Assembly: GCA_943735955.1 (NCBI GenBank)
Contig: OX030966.1
Location: 1,181,018 to 1,245,017 of the forward strand
Direction: 5' to 3'
DNA length: 64,000 nt
Source of the DNA: Piscicola geometra
Lineage: Eukaryota; Annelida; Clitellata; Hirudinida; Piscicolidae
Below the pieces are notes generated by a model. That model saw nothing but the letters and a program-made list of their open reading frames with translations, made no database searches and had not been told where the DNA came from. The translations under genes and the position numbers were made by a program. Shown piece by piece: positions 1 through 13,571 of the stretch (position 1 is the first letter of the stretch; each line of letters opens with the position of its first letter).

Positions 1-2263
<2,263 letters not shown>

Positions 2264-2423
2264 CTGAACGAAGATGTCAAAAAGGAAATAGAAAGAAAGT
2301 ATGGAGGTCTGTAAAAGAGAGAGATTAGAGAGATGTGGTTGGGAGAGGTAAAGTTGGATGTGGATCGGATAAATGTGGGAGGTGGAGTAAGGTGAACGTG
2401 GGAGAAAGAAAAAGAGTGATGGG
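2264..2423. other. Intron segment upstream of exon G, minus-strand pyrimidine-rich
   Basis: The plus strand is very purine-rich (runs of GAGA, GGAGA, AAAGAAAGA), so the minus-strand transcript carries a long pyrimidine tract directly upstream of the acceptor of the exon starting at 2,263. No ORF or repeat family is recognised. This fits a strong 3' splice-site region. Confidence 0.5.
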
Positions 2424-3725
2424 TTGGCTGTATATGCCGAACATTTTCGTTCAGTCTCATATTTTTGTGCAAACCATCACCAAACACTCTCCAACCCATC
2501 TACAATATTGTCAAAAGCCATCTCACAGCTCGTCAACTTATCTTTCCAAGAAGGATGTTTTCCATCTACTTTCAAAGCAGTCCAAATTACACCAATATTA
2601 AAAAAGCCAACCTTGACACAATCAATCCAGCAAATTTTCAACCTATTTCCAATCTGTCCACCATATCAAAAATTATGGAAAGGGACGTATTAAAACAACT
2701 ACAACCTCATGTCACCTCCAATCCAAACTACCCTAGTCATCAATCAGCCTACAGACCTTACCACTCTACAGAAACAGCCCTACTCCATCTAACCGACCAC
2801 ATTTTCAACGGATGCGACTCAAAAAATACCACCCTCCTCGCATCAGCAGCCTTCGACACCATCAGCCATTCCATCCTCATGATGATATACAACTTCTTCA
2901 ATTCATCACACCCAATACATTCAACCAAGCTACTAGTAACCTCACATCTTGCATACAAACCATGGAAACTTGGTTCCTCAATAACTACCACCAGTTTAAC
3001 ACCACTAAATCAGAAATATTAAAACTAGGCACCCCTTTTCAACTAAATAGTTTAAACACAATATCATCTGTCGACATCAACTCAAATAACATCCCCATCA
3101 ATAACACTCTCTAAATACTCGGAGTCACCCTCGACAGCAAACTCACTTTCAAAAACCTCATCACATCTATCATCCAATCATCACACTATCATCTGTAACT
3201 CGCTATTATATAATATCACCAATCAAGAAAGAAATCGTCTACAGTCAGTTTTAAACAAGGCGGCTAGAATCACACTCAACTGTGATTACCCAGGCCATCA
3301 CCTTGTTTAGTCATCAAATGATAATCTTATAAAACTCCACTGGCTTTCTATTGATTTTCGAATATCCTTCAAAATAGCCCTCACTACATACAAAATTCTA
3401 CAAACATCATAATTTCATATTTCAGCAAACTCATAACTAACAAAACATCAAACAAACAACTGCATAGATTCTCATCTCTTTTCCTCAACCAAGAATCCAC
3501 TACAAACAACATCTCAAAAAGAGCATTCCGTCACGCAGCTCCAACAACTTGGAATGCCCTTCCACCTGCACTTCGCAACATCAACCAATTTTCGACTTTC
3601 AAAGCCAAACTGAAAACTCATTATTTTAACTTAGCTTATCACTCATAATAATTACTCCATGCTACTCTTTGCTTTCCTTTTTATGACATTACTATTGTAA
3701 TTATTTTTATTTCTTTATTGCACTA
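2424..3725 (+). mobile_element. CR1-like LINE fragment, degraded
   Basis: Plus-strand reading in several frames gives a CR1-type reverse transcriptase: FPSTFKAVQITPILKKPTL, then FQPISNLSTISKIMERDVL, SAYRPYHSTETALLHLTDH and a shortened palm AAFDTISHSIL. The frame then jumps, with a deletion that removes the YADD box, to METWFLNNYHQFNTTKSEIL, ILGVTLDSKLTFKN and, after more stops, LHWLSIDFRISFKIALTTYK and AFRHAAPTTWNALPPALRN, which is the usual C-terminus. An A/T-rich 3' end fades out near 3,725. It lies in the intron between exons F and G of the EPS8-like gene, in the opposite orientation. Several stops and deletions show that it is not active. Confidence 0.8.
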
Positions 3726-4540
3726 CGTCGTAGTGATGCTTCCCACAAATGGCATTAACATTCCATTTTATTGAAGCTTTCCCATCACTGAGAGTTAGTG
3801 ATGCTAGATGAACTTCACGATGCTGATTTTTAAAAAACTTTCTTGTTCATTCATACACTGTCAAATTGTAGAGCCTAATTTTTATTTTTAAAAGTTTCTT
3901 CAAAGTTCTGCTGTGTTTCCTGTGGTTCTCCAACTGATGCCTTATACATTGCCTTGTATATTGCAGATTGAGTTGGTGTTGGAATAAAAACACCTTGTTC
4001 AGATAGTTGTTGCAAAACTCTTGCTGAATTAAAAAAACTTGAATTAGTTCAAATATTAACAAAAGAATTAATGATATTCAAAGAACTAACATTTTGTCGT
4101 TTCTATTGCACCGCACTTCACTAAGAGCTTTCAATCGGTGTTTTGCGTGTGGTTTTTATCATTTAAAAAAAAGCAAAAAAGTACTAAAATATCTTATATT
4201 TAAAATATTTCTCATCGTGTAAAAACGTCCGAAAATTGAAATCTGAAGAAAGTGGAAATGCCACAAGGCAGATGCACACGTGCTGAAACACCGCATCATC
4301 TGCACTGGGCATGTGATAGCTCATGGTTGCTCATCAAGGGAATGAAATAGCAGCCTTTGAGTTGCAGGTGCAACTTACCATGTAAGCCAACCCGCTTGCC
4401 AGCACAATGATCCACACAATACTACACTACAATAAACCACTACAAAATATCAAAAAATAACCACTACAAACAACTTCAGGCACTATGCCCACACATCTCC
4501 ACAAACTAACCCTACAAATACCGCCATACACCAGAACAAA
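3726..4540. other. Unassigned AT-rich intronic DNA
   Basis: About 800 bp with no recognisable coding exon, RNA gene or repeat family. There is a 71-codon minus-strand open frame at 3,847-4,062 without homology I can recognise; AT-rich composition makes it likely to be chance. The stretch at 4,250-4,420 is less AT-rich and could be an old dispersed repeat, but I cannot place it. Confidence 0.4.
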
Positions 4541-4544
4541 CACT

Positions 4545-4866
4545 TGCTCCAGAACAAACAACCACATGCACCAGCACAAACAACCACATACACTAGCACA
4601 AACAACCACATGCACCTGAACAAACAACCACATGCACCAGCACAAACAACCACATGCACCAGCACAAACAACCACATGCACCAGCACAAACAACCACATG
4701 CACCAGAACAAACAACCACATGCACCAGCACAAACAAGCACATGCACCAGCACAAACAAGCACATGCACCAGCACAAACAAGCACATGAACCAGCACAAA
4801 CAACCACATGCACCAGCACAAACAAGCACATGAACCAGCACAAACAAGCACATGCACCAGCACAAA
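4545..4866. repeat. 22-bp minisatellite, about 15 copies
   Basis: Unit is CCACATGCACC + AGCACAAACAA (22 bp), with G/C and A/G variants. Because 22 is not a multiple of 3 and the unit has few stops, several long open frames appear on both strands (HKQPHAPAQ-type on plus, CLCWCMCLFVLVHV-type on minus); these are artefacts. The array ends 4 bp from the donor of the EPS8-like exon F. Confidence 0.95.
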
Positions 4867-4870
4867 CCAC

Positions 4871-4968
4871 TTGTCGGTCGACAGCATCGAGGGGGTCAAC
4901 AATGTCTTTGGGAATCTCGCCTCTGACCGTCTGGAAGCCATTCTTCCTTATCCTCTTGCTGAATGCGC
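4871..4968 (-). CDS. EPS8: EPS8-like gene, exon F (linker after PTB domain)
   Basis: 98-nt exon on the minus strand, from acceptor CTCTCCCGAAG| to donor CAA|GTGGTT. Entered in phase 1, it encodes GAFSKRIRKNGFQ, then TVRGEIPKDIVDPLDAVDRQ, and ends in phase 0. The tail DAVDRQ continues into exon G and matches the conserved ARIDRDV stretch of EPS8 proteins; the rest is a divergent linker. The donor is a weak match to consensus (GTGGTT) and is immediately followed by the 22-bp minisatellite. Support comes from phase agreement on both sides and from the exon G alignment rather than from its own sequence. Confidence 0.65.
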
Positions 4969-5140
4969 CTTCGGGAGAGAGGGAGAAGAATGAGTGGAAG
5001 ATGGGAAGAAGATGGAGAAGTGAGGCTGAAAGAGTGATGGATGGAAAGATGGGAAGAAAGGAACGTGGAAAGAAGGGAAGAGCAAACAAAAGATCTTCAA
5101 TCTCTGAATTTAATGATATTTTCGAAGGACGCGTCACTAC

Positions 5141-5244
5141 CAATAGCACTCTTATTACTGTTGTCGATGGGGCTCATGCCGATGAGGTCTTCAGGGAAGT
5201 GTGGACTGACGCCATCCTGCACATGTGGCTTCTGTACTGGCTCT
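5141..5244 (-). CDS. EPS8: EPS8-like gene, exon E (linker)
   Basis: 104-nt exon on the minus strand, acceptor CACACCTTTGCAG|, donor GCTATTG|GTAGTG. Phase 2 entry completes an Arg codon; then EPVQKPHVQDGVSPHFPEDL and IGMSPIDNSNKSAI follow, leaving one base for exon F. If the donor is not used, an in-frame stop is reached about 45 nt later, so the donor is needed. There is no clear family homology in this low-complexity, acidic/proline linker, which is variable in EPS8 proteins. The call rests on a good acceptor, on phase and on its position between two supported exons. Confidence 0.55.
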
Positions 5245-5254
5245 CTGCAAAGGT

Positions 5255-5405
5255 GTGGGGATATGATGAGGGTGGTGCTATGGTGGTGCTAGAGGTAGTG
5301 ATATGGTGATGCTAGAGATGGTGCTTTGGTGGTGCTATAGTAGGAATAGATGGTGGTATGGTGGTGCTATGGGGGGGCTATGGTGGTGCTATGGTGGTGC
5401 TAAGG
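5255..5405. repeat. GGTGGTGCTAT-type short tandem repeats
   Basis: Imperfect 9-15 bp repeats based on GGTGGTGCTA[TG] fill the intron between exons D and E and approach the exon E acceptor to within about 10 bp. Confidence 0.8.
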
Positions 5406-5537
5406 ATGGTGGTGTGATAGTAATGATGACGTATGGTGCAAGAGTGATGTGTTGTAAAGAATTGAAGTAGGAGAAAGTGGTGGTAGAAAGTGAACTGTGG
5501 GAGGAATGAGGAGTTGTTTGAAGGATTGAGGATGCAC

Positions 5538-5593
5538 CTTCTAAGCATCGACTGTTTTCTCGCCTTTTCAACTTCGTACTCAAAGTCTCTTCC
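5538..5593 (-). CDS. EPS8: EPS8-like gene, exon D (end of PTB domain)
   Basis: 56-nt exon on the minus strand, acceptor CTATTCCACAG|, donor TTAGAAG|GTGCAT. It encodes GRDFEYEVEKARKQSMLR in phase 0 and leaves two bases. Placed after exon C (ending MFQCLGRP) it supplies the last helix of the PTB fold: RDFEYEVEKA aligns with the NLISEDIESA-type helix that follows the HLFQC motif in EPS8. It is short and would be missed by ORF finding. Phase 0/2 borders agree with both neighbours. Confidence 0.7.
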
Positions 5594-5660
5594 CTGTGGA
5601 ATAGAGTTTTGAAATGACCTCCATCCCAGCAGACCATTAGCCTTTTCCTTAATTTTTCAA

Positions 5661-5800
5661 ACCACCCACTCCCTCATCCACCCTTCAAACCACCCACCCC
5701 CTCATCCACCCTTCAAACCACCCACCCCCTCATCCACCCTGCAAACCACCCACCCCTTCATCCACCCTTCAAACCACCCACTCCTTAATCTATCCTTGAA
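5661..5800. repeat. 28-bp minisatellite, about 5 copies
   Basis: C-rich unit containing AACCACCCACCCCC and TCATCCACCCTTCA, in the intron between exons C and D of the EPS8-like gene. Confidence 0.9.
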
Positions 5801-5877
5801 ACTATCCCAACTCCTTGCTTGATCTTTTGCACATCATTCCACACAAACACCCACCCACTGCACACCAGCCTTCTCAC

Positions 5878-6010
5878 AGGTCTGCCCAGGCACTGGAACA
5901 TGTGCAGCTCGTTGATCGATCCGTCGTAAATAGTGAACATGATGAGGTTGTTGTACGTGGTGTAGGGCACCTGCACACACTTTAGGTCTTTCACTACGTC
6001 TACGGGGAAT
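5878..6010 (-). CDS. EPS8: EPS8-like gene, exon C (PTB domain core)
   Basis: 133-nt exon on the minus strand, acceptor AACCCACCCAG|, donor AGACCT|GTGAGA. It begins with the last base of a Glu codon, then FPVDVVKDLKCVQVPYTTYN and NLIMFTIYDGSINELHMFQC. The pattern FP(V/L)xxI..C, a strand with hydrophobic core, then LHxFQC is the signature of the EPS8 PTB domain (HLFQC in EPS8). PTB domains bind NPxY-type tails of receptors. It ends in phase 0 after LGRP. This is the most clearly recognisable exon of the gene, together with exon B. Confidence 0.85.
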
Positions 6011-6012
6011 CT

Positions 6013-6125
6013 GGGTGGGTTATGGTAAGTTGGGTGGTTTGAGATGAGATGGGTGGGTGGGTTGGATGAGATGGGTGGGTTGGATGAGATGGGTGGGTTG
6101 GATGTGATCGGTGGGTTTGATGAGA
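6013..6125. repeat. GGGTGGGTTGGATGAGAT minisatellite
   Basis: Four to five imperfect copies of a unit of about 22 bp (ATGGGTGGGTTGGATGAG), immediately 5' (minus strand) of the acceptor of exon C. The acceptor lacks a true pyrimidine tract; CCCACC repeats take its place. Confidence 0.85.
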
Positions 6126-6139
6126 TTAGGGTTGGTGAT

Positions 6140-6672
6140 GAGTATTGGTAAAAACGAGGGTGATAGTGATGTGGTAGTGCTGGTAGTGATAGTGATGTGG
6201 TAGTGCTGATGGTGATAGTGATGTGGTAGTGCTGGTGGTGATAGTGATGTGGTAGTGCTGATGGTGATAGTGATGTGGTAGTGCTGGTGGTGATAGTGAT
6301 GTGGTAGTGCTGGTAGTGATAGTGATGTGGTAGTGCTGGTAGTGATAGTGATGTGGTAGTGCTGGTAGTGATAGTGATGTGGTAGTGCTGGTAGTGATAG
6401 TGATGTGGTAGTGCTGGTAGTGATAGTGATGTGGTAGTGCTGGTAGTGATAGTGATGTGGTAGTGCTGGTGGTGATAGTGATGTGGTAGTGCTGGTAGTG
6501 ATAGTGATGTGGTAGTGCTGGTGGTGATAGTGATGTGGTAGTGCTGGTAGTGATAGCGATGTGGTAGTGCTGGTAGTGATAGCGATGTGGTAGTGCTGGT
6601 AGTGATAGTGATGTGGTAGTGCTAGTAGTGATAGTTATGTGGTAGTGCTGGTTGTGATAGTGATGTGGTAGT
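6140..6672. repeat. 26-bp minisatellite, about 20 copies
   Basis: Unit of 26 bp built of GGTAGTGCTGG and TAGTGATAGTGATGT, in the intron between exons B and C. The minus strand is open through the array because the unit lacks stops in all frames, giving a false His/Thr/Ser-rich protein that runs into exon B. The array starts about 12 bp from the donor of exon B. Confidence 0.95.
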
Positions 6673-6684
6673 AATGATGCCAAC

Positions 6685-6809
6685 TCTTCGACGAGACTGC
6701 CAGTGTTGACGTCAGAGACGCTGAGCATCGACGACTTGACGGTTAGTCGCACCCTCATCTTCCAGATGCCCGTCGACTGTTCCATCGCCTTCAGTCGCTC
6801 CAAGCCGTC
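6685..6809 (-). CDS. EPS8: EPS8-like gene, exon B (first half of PTB domain)
   Basis: 125-nt exon on the minus strand, acceptor GACGACGACGACAG|, donor GAAGA|GTTGGC. Phase 0 entry gives DGLERLKAMEQSTGIWKMRV, then RLTVKSSMLSVSDVNTGSLV and EE. This matches the EPS8 PTB start (DDGIRKLKLLDAKGKVWTQD, then a strand ending in DLESKNELENFP) with the same spacing of 12 residues from D to FP once exon C is joined. The weak donor GTTGGC is the only one that keeps that length and phase. A coding-looking continuation into the 26-bp repeat (LASLLPHHYH) is read-through. The acceptor has a (GAC)n run in place of a pyrimidine tract. Confidence 0.85.
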
Positions 6810-6812
6810 CTG

Positions 6813-7868
6813 TCGTCGTCGTCGTTGTGTGGTGGTGTTGTGGTAGTGGCGTGGTGGTGATGGTGGTGTGGTGGAGTGGTGGTAGTGGTGGTGGTGAAGG
6901 TGGAGTGGTGGTGGTGGTGGTGGTGAAGGTGGAGTGATGGTGGTGGTGGTGGTGAAGGTGGAGTGGTGGTGATGGTGGTGTGGTGGAGTGGTGGTGGTGG
7001 TGAAGGTGGAGTGGTGGTGGTGGTGAAGGTAGAGTGGTGGTGGTGAAGGTGGAGTGGTGGTGGTGGTGGTGGTGAAGGTGGAGTGGTGGTGGTGGTGGTG
7101 GTGAAGGTGGAGTGGTGGTGGTGGTGAAGGTGGAGTGGTGGTGGTGGTGAAGGTGGAGTGGTGGTGGTGGTGGTGGTGTGGTGGTAAAAGTGGAATAGTG
7201 GTGGTGGTGGTGGTGTGGTGGTAAAAGTGGAGTGGTGGTGGTGGTGTTGATGGTTGTGGTGGTGTTGATGGTGGTGGTGGTTGTAGTAGTGGGCTTGGCG
7301 TTATGTTGGTTGTGGTGGTAGTGGTGATGGTGCTCGTGGTGCTGGTGGTATTAGTGGTTGTAGTGGTGATCGTGGTGGTTGTAGTGGTGGTTGTAGTGGT
7401 GGTTTTTATGGTGGTGGTAGTAGTGGTGGTTTTAGTGTTGGGGTAGTAGTGTTGGTTGTAGTTGTGGACGTAGTAGTGCTTGTAGTGGTGGTAGTGGAAG
7501 TGATGGTGTTAGTGGTAGTGGTAGTGGTGGTGATGGTTTTTATGATGGTGGTAGTAGTGGTGATGGTAGTTTTATTGGTGTAGTGGTATGTTGATGGTGG
7601 TAGTTTGGTGGTCGTAATGGGGGTGTTAGTGGTGTTAGTAGTTTTTATGGTGGTGGTAGTAGTGGTGGTGTAGGGGTGTGATGGTGATAGTAGTGGTGGT
7701 GTAAGGGTGTGATGGTGGTCGTAGTGGTGGTGTAGGGGTGTGAGGGTGGTAGTAGTGGTGGTGTAGGGGTGTGGTGGTGGTAGTGGTGTTGAGCGTAGTG
7801 GTGGTGTTGTTTGAAGTGGTTGTTGTAGGGGTGTTAGTTGTGGTTTAGTGTTAGTGGTGGTGTTAGTT
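6813..7868. repeat. GGT/GTG-rich tandem repeat tract
   Basis: About 1 kb of GGTGGTGGTGAAGGTGGAGT and related GTGGTG / GTAGTGGTG patterns, almost free of C on the plus strand. It lies in the first intron seen of the EPS8-like gene and ends at the exon B acceptor. Minus-strand Thr/Pro-rich open frames are artefacts. Confidence 0.9.
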
Positions 7869-7945
7869 ATATACAATACAATACAAAGACGAGTATTATT
7901 AACGTGGCATAAACCCGGACGGGATTAAAGACCACATAGTTATGG
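7869..7945. repeat. Short dispersed element with (ACAAT)n end
   Basis: (ATACA)n followed by ACGAGTATTATTAACGTGGC, then ATAAACCCGGACGGG and an AAAGACC end. The same core occurs inverted at 59,163-59,230, where it interrupts a LINE. It therefore is a mobile short element, either SINE-like with a pentanucleotide tail or microsatellite-headed. Confidence 0.7.
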
Positions 7946-7984
7946 AAAAATTAATAATGATATTAATAATGGTGAATGAACAAA

Positions 7985-8280
7985 TAAATAAATTATAATT
8001 ATAAGAAAAATAAATTATAATTATGAGAAAAATAAATTATAATTATAAGAAAAATAAATTATAATTATAAGAAAAATAAATTATAATTGTAAGAAAAATA
8101 AATTATAATTATAAGAAAAATAAATTATAATTATAAGAGAAATAAATTATAATTAAAAGAAAAATAAATTATAATTATAAGAAAAATAAATTATAATTAT
8201 AGGAAAAATAAATTATAATTATAAGAAAAATAAATTATGATTATAAGATAAATAAATTATAATTTTAAGAAAAATAAATG
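7985..8280. repeat. 22-bp AT-rich minisatellite, about 13 copies
   Basis: Unit GAAAAATAAATT + ATAATTATAA (22 bp), nearly perfect. It is followed to about 8,600 by AT-rich DNA without recognisable content. Confidence 0.95.
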
Positions 8281-8599
8281 TTAAAATTTTTTTAATGAAA
8301 AAAAATAAAAGTTAGAAAATAAAATATAGATATACAAACCTGTACGTTTATATATATACACATACAGTACAGACATTAAGTAGAAGTAAATCTGTATATG
8401 TTAGTTGATGTTAGTAACAAAGAACATAAATTATATTTTTTATTGTTATTTTCATATTTTTGTTAGTAGAAAAACTAAATTTTTTTAGTTTGAAACAATA
8501 ATAACAATGCATTTAGATAGAATTTTATATATATAATATATTATTATTATTAAAAATAAGTATAAAAAAAGAAGATAAAATTAGAAAGCAAGAAATTGA

Positions 8600-10140
8600 T
8601 GAATGGAATAAACGAGCAGTAAATTTGTGGGTTATTGTGATCTGCCGAACAAGTACGTTTTCAGGGAACGGCTGAATGTCGTGGTTGAGCTCGGGGATTT
8701 GAGTCTATTGGGAAGACTATTCCAAAGAGTCGGCGCTGCAACAAAAAAGCTTCTTGCACCTGCATACTTTAGTTAGTAGCTCTGTGGAACTACATCTCTT
8801 GACCTAGCAGACCTGAGTCTTTCCCTCTGGGGGAGACTTGCTCTCATGACAATGCTACTCGACAAATAATCTGGGCACTCATTAGACAGACACTTGTGCA
8901 TTAACAAGATGTTTTTGTATTCAATTCTATTTTCAACACGAAGCCAGTGAAGCTCCTTGAGAACAGGGCTGATGTGATCATACTTTCTAGCACCTGTTAT
9001 GAGCCTAGCTGTGGTGTTGATTATAGACTGAATTTTCTGCAGCTGCGTCATTGGCAACCCAGTAAGAATGATGTTGCCATAGTCAATTCGACTGAGAACC
9101 AAAGCAGAAGCCAATGTTCTCAGTGAGTCCTTGGTCAATAACCATCTTATGGATCGTATTTGGCGTAAAGAAGCAAAGCAGGTTTGAGTCATCTTGTTGA
9201 TGTGTGTCGTCATGGTGAGGTCTTTGTCGAGATAAACTCCTAGGTTTCTGACACTATCGGAAGGAATTATCTCGTTCTGACAAATGCGAGCTGGATCATT
9301 GGGAGTGTGAGTAGAGTTTCGACGGGATGAGAGCCAGATAACTTCAGTTTTGCTGGAGTTAAGTTTCAGTTGATTGGCACCCATCCAAGCAGCAATTTCA
9401 TCTATGCATGATGACACCCTTTCTTGCAGGTCAGCCTGATGACCGTAAATCTGGGTGTCATCAGCGTACTGATGAAAAGCGAGCTCATGTCTAGCTGCTA
9501 TTCTTTCCAAATCTCCAGTGTACAAAGAGAACAGTAAAGGACCAAGGACTGAACCTTGGAAGACTCCTACAGCGGAAACCGACATTGTCGATTTTGTCCC
9601 AACATCTGTCATTTAAGTGGTCCCTAAACCATTCTAACGAAGAGTCAGAGAAACCATAGGAGATGTTCAGTCTTCGGAGCAGTGTTGCGTGATCTACTAG
9701 ATCGAAAGCTGCCGATAGATCAAGCAAAACTAACAATGTAAGCTTACCGTCATCTGCTGCCCTAACGATGTCTGAAAAGACTTTGGTTATGCCAGTTCTT
9801 GTCGAAGGACGGTAGGCTGACTGCAAGGGAGGGAAAAGACGAAATTCTGCGAGGTGGTTGATTACTCTGTGGAGAACTAATCTTTCCATGAGTTTGAACA
9901 CCCTCAAGTTTGAAATAGGCCTGTACGACGAAGTTTCAGTGAGTTTAAGACTTGGCTTCTTGAGCAGTGGCGTGATGTAGGCCGACTTGAAAGACTTCGG
10001 AACCCTGCCTGCCGAAAAAGACCTGTTAAATAAGCTCACTAAAAAAGGAGCAATTATTCCAGATATCTCCTTCAACAGCCATGTAGGAACCGGGTCATTC
10101 GAGCACTGCTTATTCGGAAGCCCTTGAATGTGAAGGTGAA
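8600..10140 (-). mobile_element. CR1/L2-like LINE, 5'-truncated, one frame break
   Basis: The minus strand encodes a CR1/L2-type reverse transcriptase in two overlapping frames. The first (10,075-9,491) has VPKSFKSAYITPLLKKPSLK, YRPISNLRVFKLMERLV, LQSAYRPSTRTGITKV and LLVLLDLSAAFDLVDH. The second (9,612-8,773) has QGSVLGPLLFSLYTGDLERI, the catalytic box HQYADDTQIYG, NSSKTEVIWLS, LGVYLDKDL and the C-terminal YKNILLMHKCLSN. A frameshift near 9,560-9,600, where the frames overlap, joins them. Homology extends 5' to about 10,140 ([15 protein letters not shown]), where the (TA)n tract begins. The RT core is nearly intact, so this is a fairly young copy, but it lacks the endonuclease and cannot move itself. 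It lies in the EPS8-like intron in the sense orientation. Confidence 0.85.
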
Positions 10141-10159
10141 TCTATAAGTGAAAAGTGCG

Positions 10160-11593
<1,434 letters not shown>

Positions 11594-11819
11594 GAGCAAC
11601 TCAAAGCAGGTGTGACTTCTCAGTGAATGAAAGGTTCAAAGCAGGTGTGACTTCTCAGTGAATGAAAGGTTCAAAGCAGGTGTGACTTCTCAGTGAATGA
11701 AAGGTTCAAAGCAGGTGTGACTTCTCAGTGAATGAAAGGTTCAAAGCAGGTGTGACTTCTCAGTGAATGAAAGGTTCAAAGCAGGTGTGACTTCTCAGTG
11801 AATGAAAGGTTCAAAGCAT
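11594..11819. repeat. 35-bp tandem repeat, about 6 copies
   Basis: Near-identical units containing GGTTCAAAGCAGGTGTGACT and TCTCAGTGAATGAAA (35 bp). The high identity suggests recent expansion. Confidence 0.95.
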
Positions 11820-11977
11820 CACTTCGAGTGTTTTTTCAATACCGTTGTGAAGGCAATTTTTGACATACGGAATTAGTTTTTGTGCCATTTGTTAAAAATT
11901 TTAGTGTTAACTATGTCCTAAATAGAAGTTTTGAGATAAATAAAAAAGATTTTCTTTCCTTCATGCATGGAAGTCAC

Positions 11978-12333
11978 CTTGGCATCGATGTGTTCTTGCG
12001 AGGGCAGCGTGAAGGTGGCCAGGTGGTCGCAAGTGAAGACGTTTTGGATGTTCGATGTTTCCAGTTGTGTTTTTTGGGGCGGGTAGGTGAAGATTCTGTT
12101 AGGATCGGCTTGTGGTTGCAGTGGTTGGTATTGTGGTGAGTGGGGCAAAGCCTGCTGGTAGGTGGAGTGGTTGGCATAGAGTCCAGAGGATTGTGGGTGG
12201 GAGTGGGAAGAACTGTCAGGAAGGTGTTGTTGTCCACGGTATGGCGACGCATCTTGTCTTTTTTTGTTGGACGCTTCTTGCTGGGCGAACGGGTACTGAT
12301 AGATGGGCGTCTGCGCCATTTGCCGGAAGGATG
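11978..12333 (-). CDS. EPS8: EPS8-like gene, exon A (N-terminal region up to PTB domain)
   Basis: 356-nt exon on the minus strand, acceptor CTCCTCCCTCTTCAG| at 12,334, donor GATGCCAAG|GTGACT. A Met lies at 12,319 (MAQTPIYQYPFAQQE), but the frame is open back to the acceptor, so the start may be in an upstream exon. The first 90 residues are Gln/Pro/Ser/Tyr-rich and disordered, as in EPS8 N-termini; the end, NVFTCDHLATFTLPSQEHID, matches the EPS8 stretch YRVEHLTTFVLDRKDAMITV that opens the PTB domain. The exon ends in phase 0 and continues directly into exon B (HIDAK-DGLERLK against MITVD-DGIRKLK). If there are more 5' exons, they lie in or beyond the satellite. Confidence 0.8.
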
Positions 12334-12483
12334 CTGAAGAGGGAGGAGGAACAAAATAATCAACTTTTTCCGAAGAAAAAAAGGGTAAAAAAATGAGTTC
12401 AGCAATCTCGCGAATTTTGAGCCGAAATAAACTCTTGCCTTGATGTTTCGAATGGAGTTAAGCGAAGCTTCTATAGTGTAAAG

Positions 12484-12552
12484 AGACAGGCAAGGGCTCT
12501 ATAGTGATAAAAGGCAGGCAAGGGCTCTATAGTGAGAAGAGACAGGCAAAGC
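12484..12552. repeat. 33-bp tandem repeat, 2-3 copies
   Basis: Imperfect repeat of GACAGGCAAGGGCTCTATAG plus GTGA-AAGA variants. Confidence 0.8.
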
Positions 12553-12617
12553 TTTGAATCGATTCTTTTATCATTGCGTCAAGGAATTCTTTATTCATGT
12601 CTTTGTACAGAGCACTC

Positions 12618-12787
12618 ACATGTACACTCATAGCCAAATACAGACACACAGACATGCCCACTCATAGCCAAATACAGATACACTGACATGCACACTCATA
12701 GCCAAATACAGACACACAGACATGCACACTCATAGCCAAATACAGACACACAGACATGCACACTCATAGCCAAATACAGACACACAC
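12618..12787. repeat. 34-bp tandem repeat, about 5 copies
   Basis: Unit with ACATGCACACTCATAGCC and AAATACAGACACACAG. It is followed to 13,570 by unique-looking DNA (12,790-13,570) in which I see no supported exon. Confidence 0.92.
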
Positions 12788-13571
12788 AACTTCTCAAATG
12801 CTTCTCTTAATGACGCACAAGCATTCACAGCTCATGACGCCTTCTTAATTTTTGTGGCAATTTGTGAAAAGTTTAAACGGAAGAGGGAAGACTCAGTGAC
12901 GCGTGCTTCACAGCTCTAAGCTGCATGCCGCTCCACACTCCTCCCCCTTGGAACACCTCTTGCAGACATTATTGCATTCACCTGCATTGACTCCTTCTCA
13001 TTCACTGTGCAGTGACTTTCCAGCGAAGACTTGTGCTGGTCTGCAGGGCTTCGCAGGGCTTCGACTTGACGGCAGCACGCCTCTCTCGTTGCAGCCAGCC
13101 TGACTGAGGCATTGAGACGTGCACTCTGAGGAGAGAACAATGTCGGCACATGAATGCGCCTGGCGAGTGAATGAAAGGAGCGCAGAAGTGAATAGAAGCT
13201 CGGAGGAAATATCCTGGTGCTCATTCGAGCGTGAATTCTTCATTCATTCTTCTCTCGTTATTCCACCCTTTAGGCATTTGTTCATTTTCAGACTTTTGCG
13301 TCCAACGATCGTTTTCTTTAGAATAGTTTTTGTCACTCATCTTTTTTGAGTTAGGAGGAGAGGATGGAGGCAGACTGCAGCCATTCCGCATGATGATGGT
13401 GCTGATGATGATCAGTTTGGGGCACCAGGCTCAAGAAGGAGGCAAATAGGTGCCTTCTCTTGCAGACTCCTCCTCCACTATTCTCATTTTCTCCTCACAA
13501 CTACTTTCGTATATTCAGTTAACTTATTTTACGGTTTATTCTAGTTATTTGTGTATCTATACAATCCATTT
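12788..13571. other. Unique-looking DNA upstream of EPS8-like exon A
   Basis: Moderately GC-rich around 12,900-13,250, with overlapping open frames of 66-102 codons on both strands but no domain or motif I recognise. It lies about 0.5-1.2 kb upstream of exon A in transcription direction, so a promoter or a 5' untranslated exon is possible; no signal is clear enough to call. Confidence 0.3.

Noticed and set aside
4427..5309. Cys/Trp/Leu-rich membrane-like protein (CLCWCMWLFVLVHV) and its plus-strand partner
   Set aside because: Both are frames of the 22-bp minisatellite fused to the flanking exons F and E in wrong frames.
6126..6803. 225-residue protein of one continuous frame
   Set aside because: Only the first about 41 codons are exon B; the rest is intronic 26-bp repeat. 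Splicing at GA|GTTGGC restores the EPS8 PTB length.
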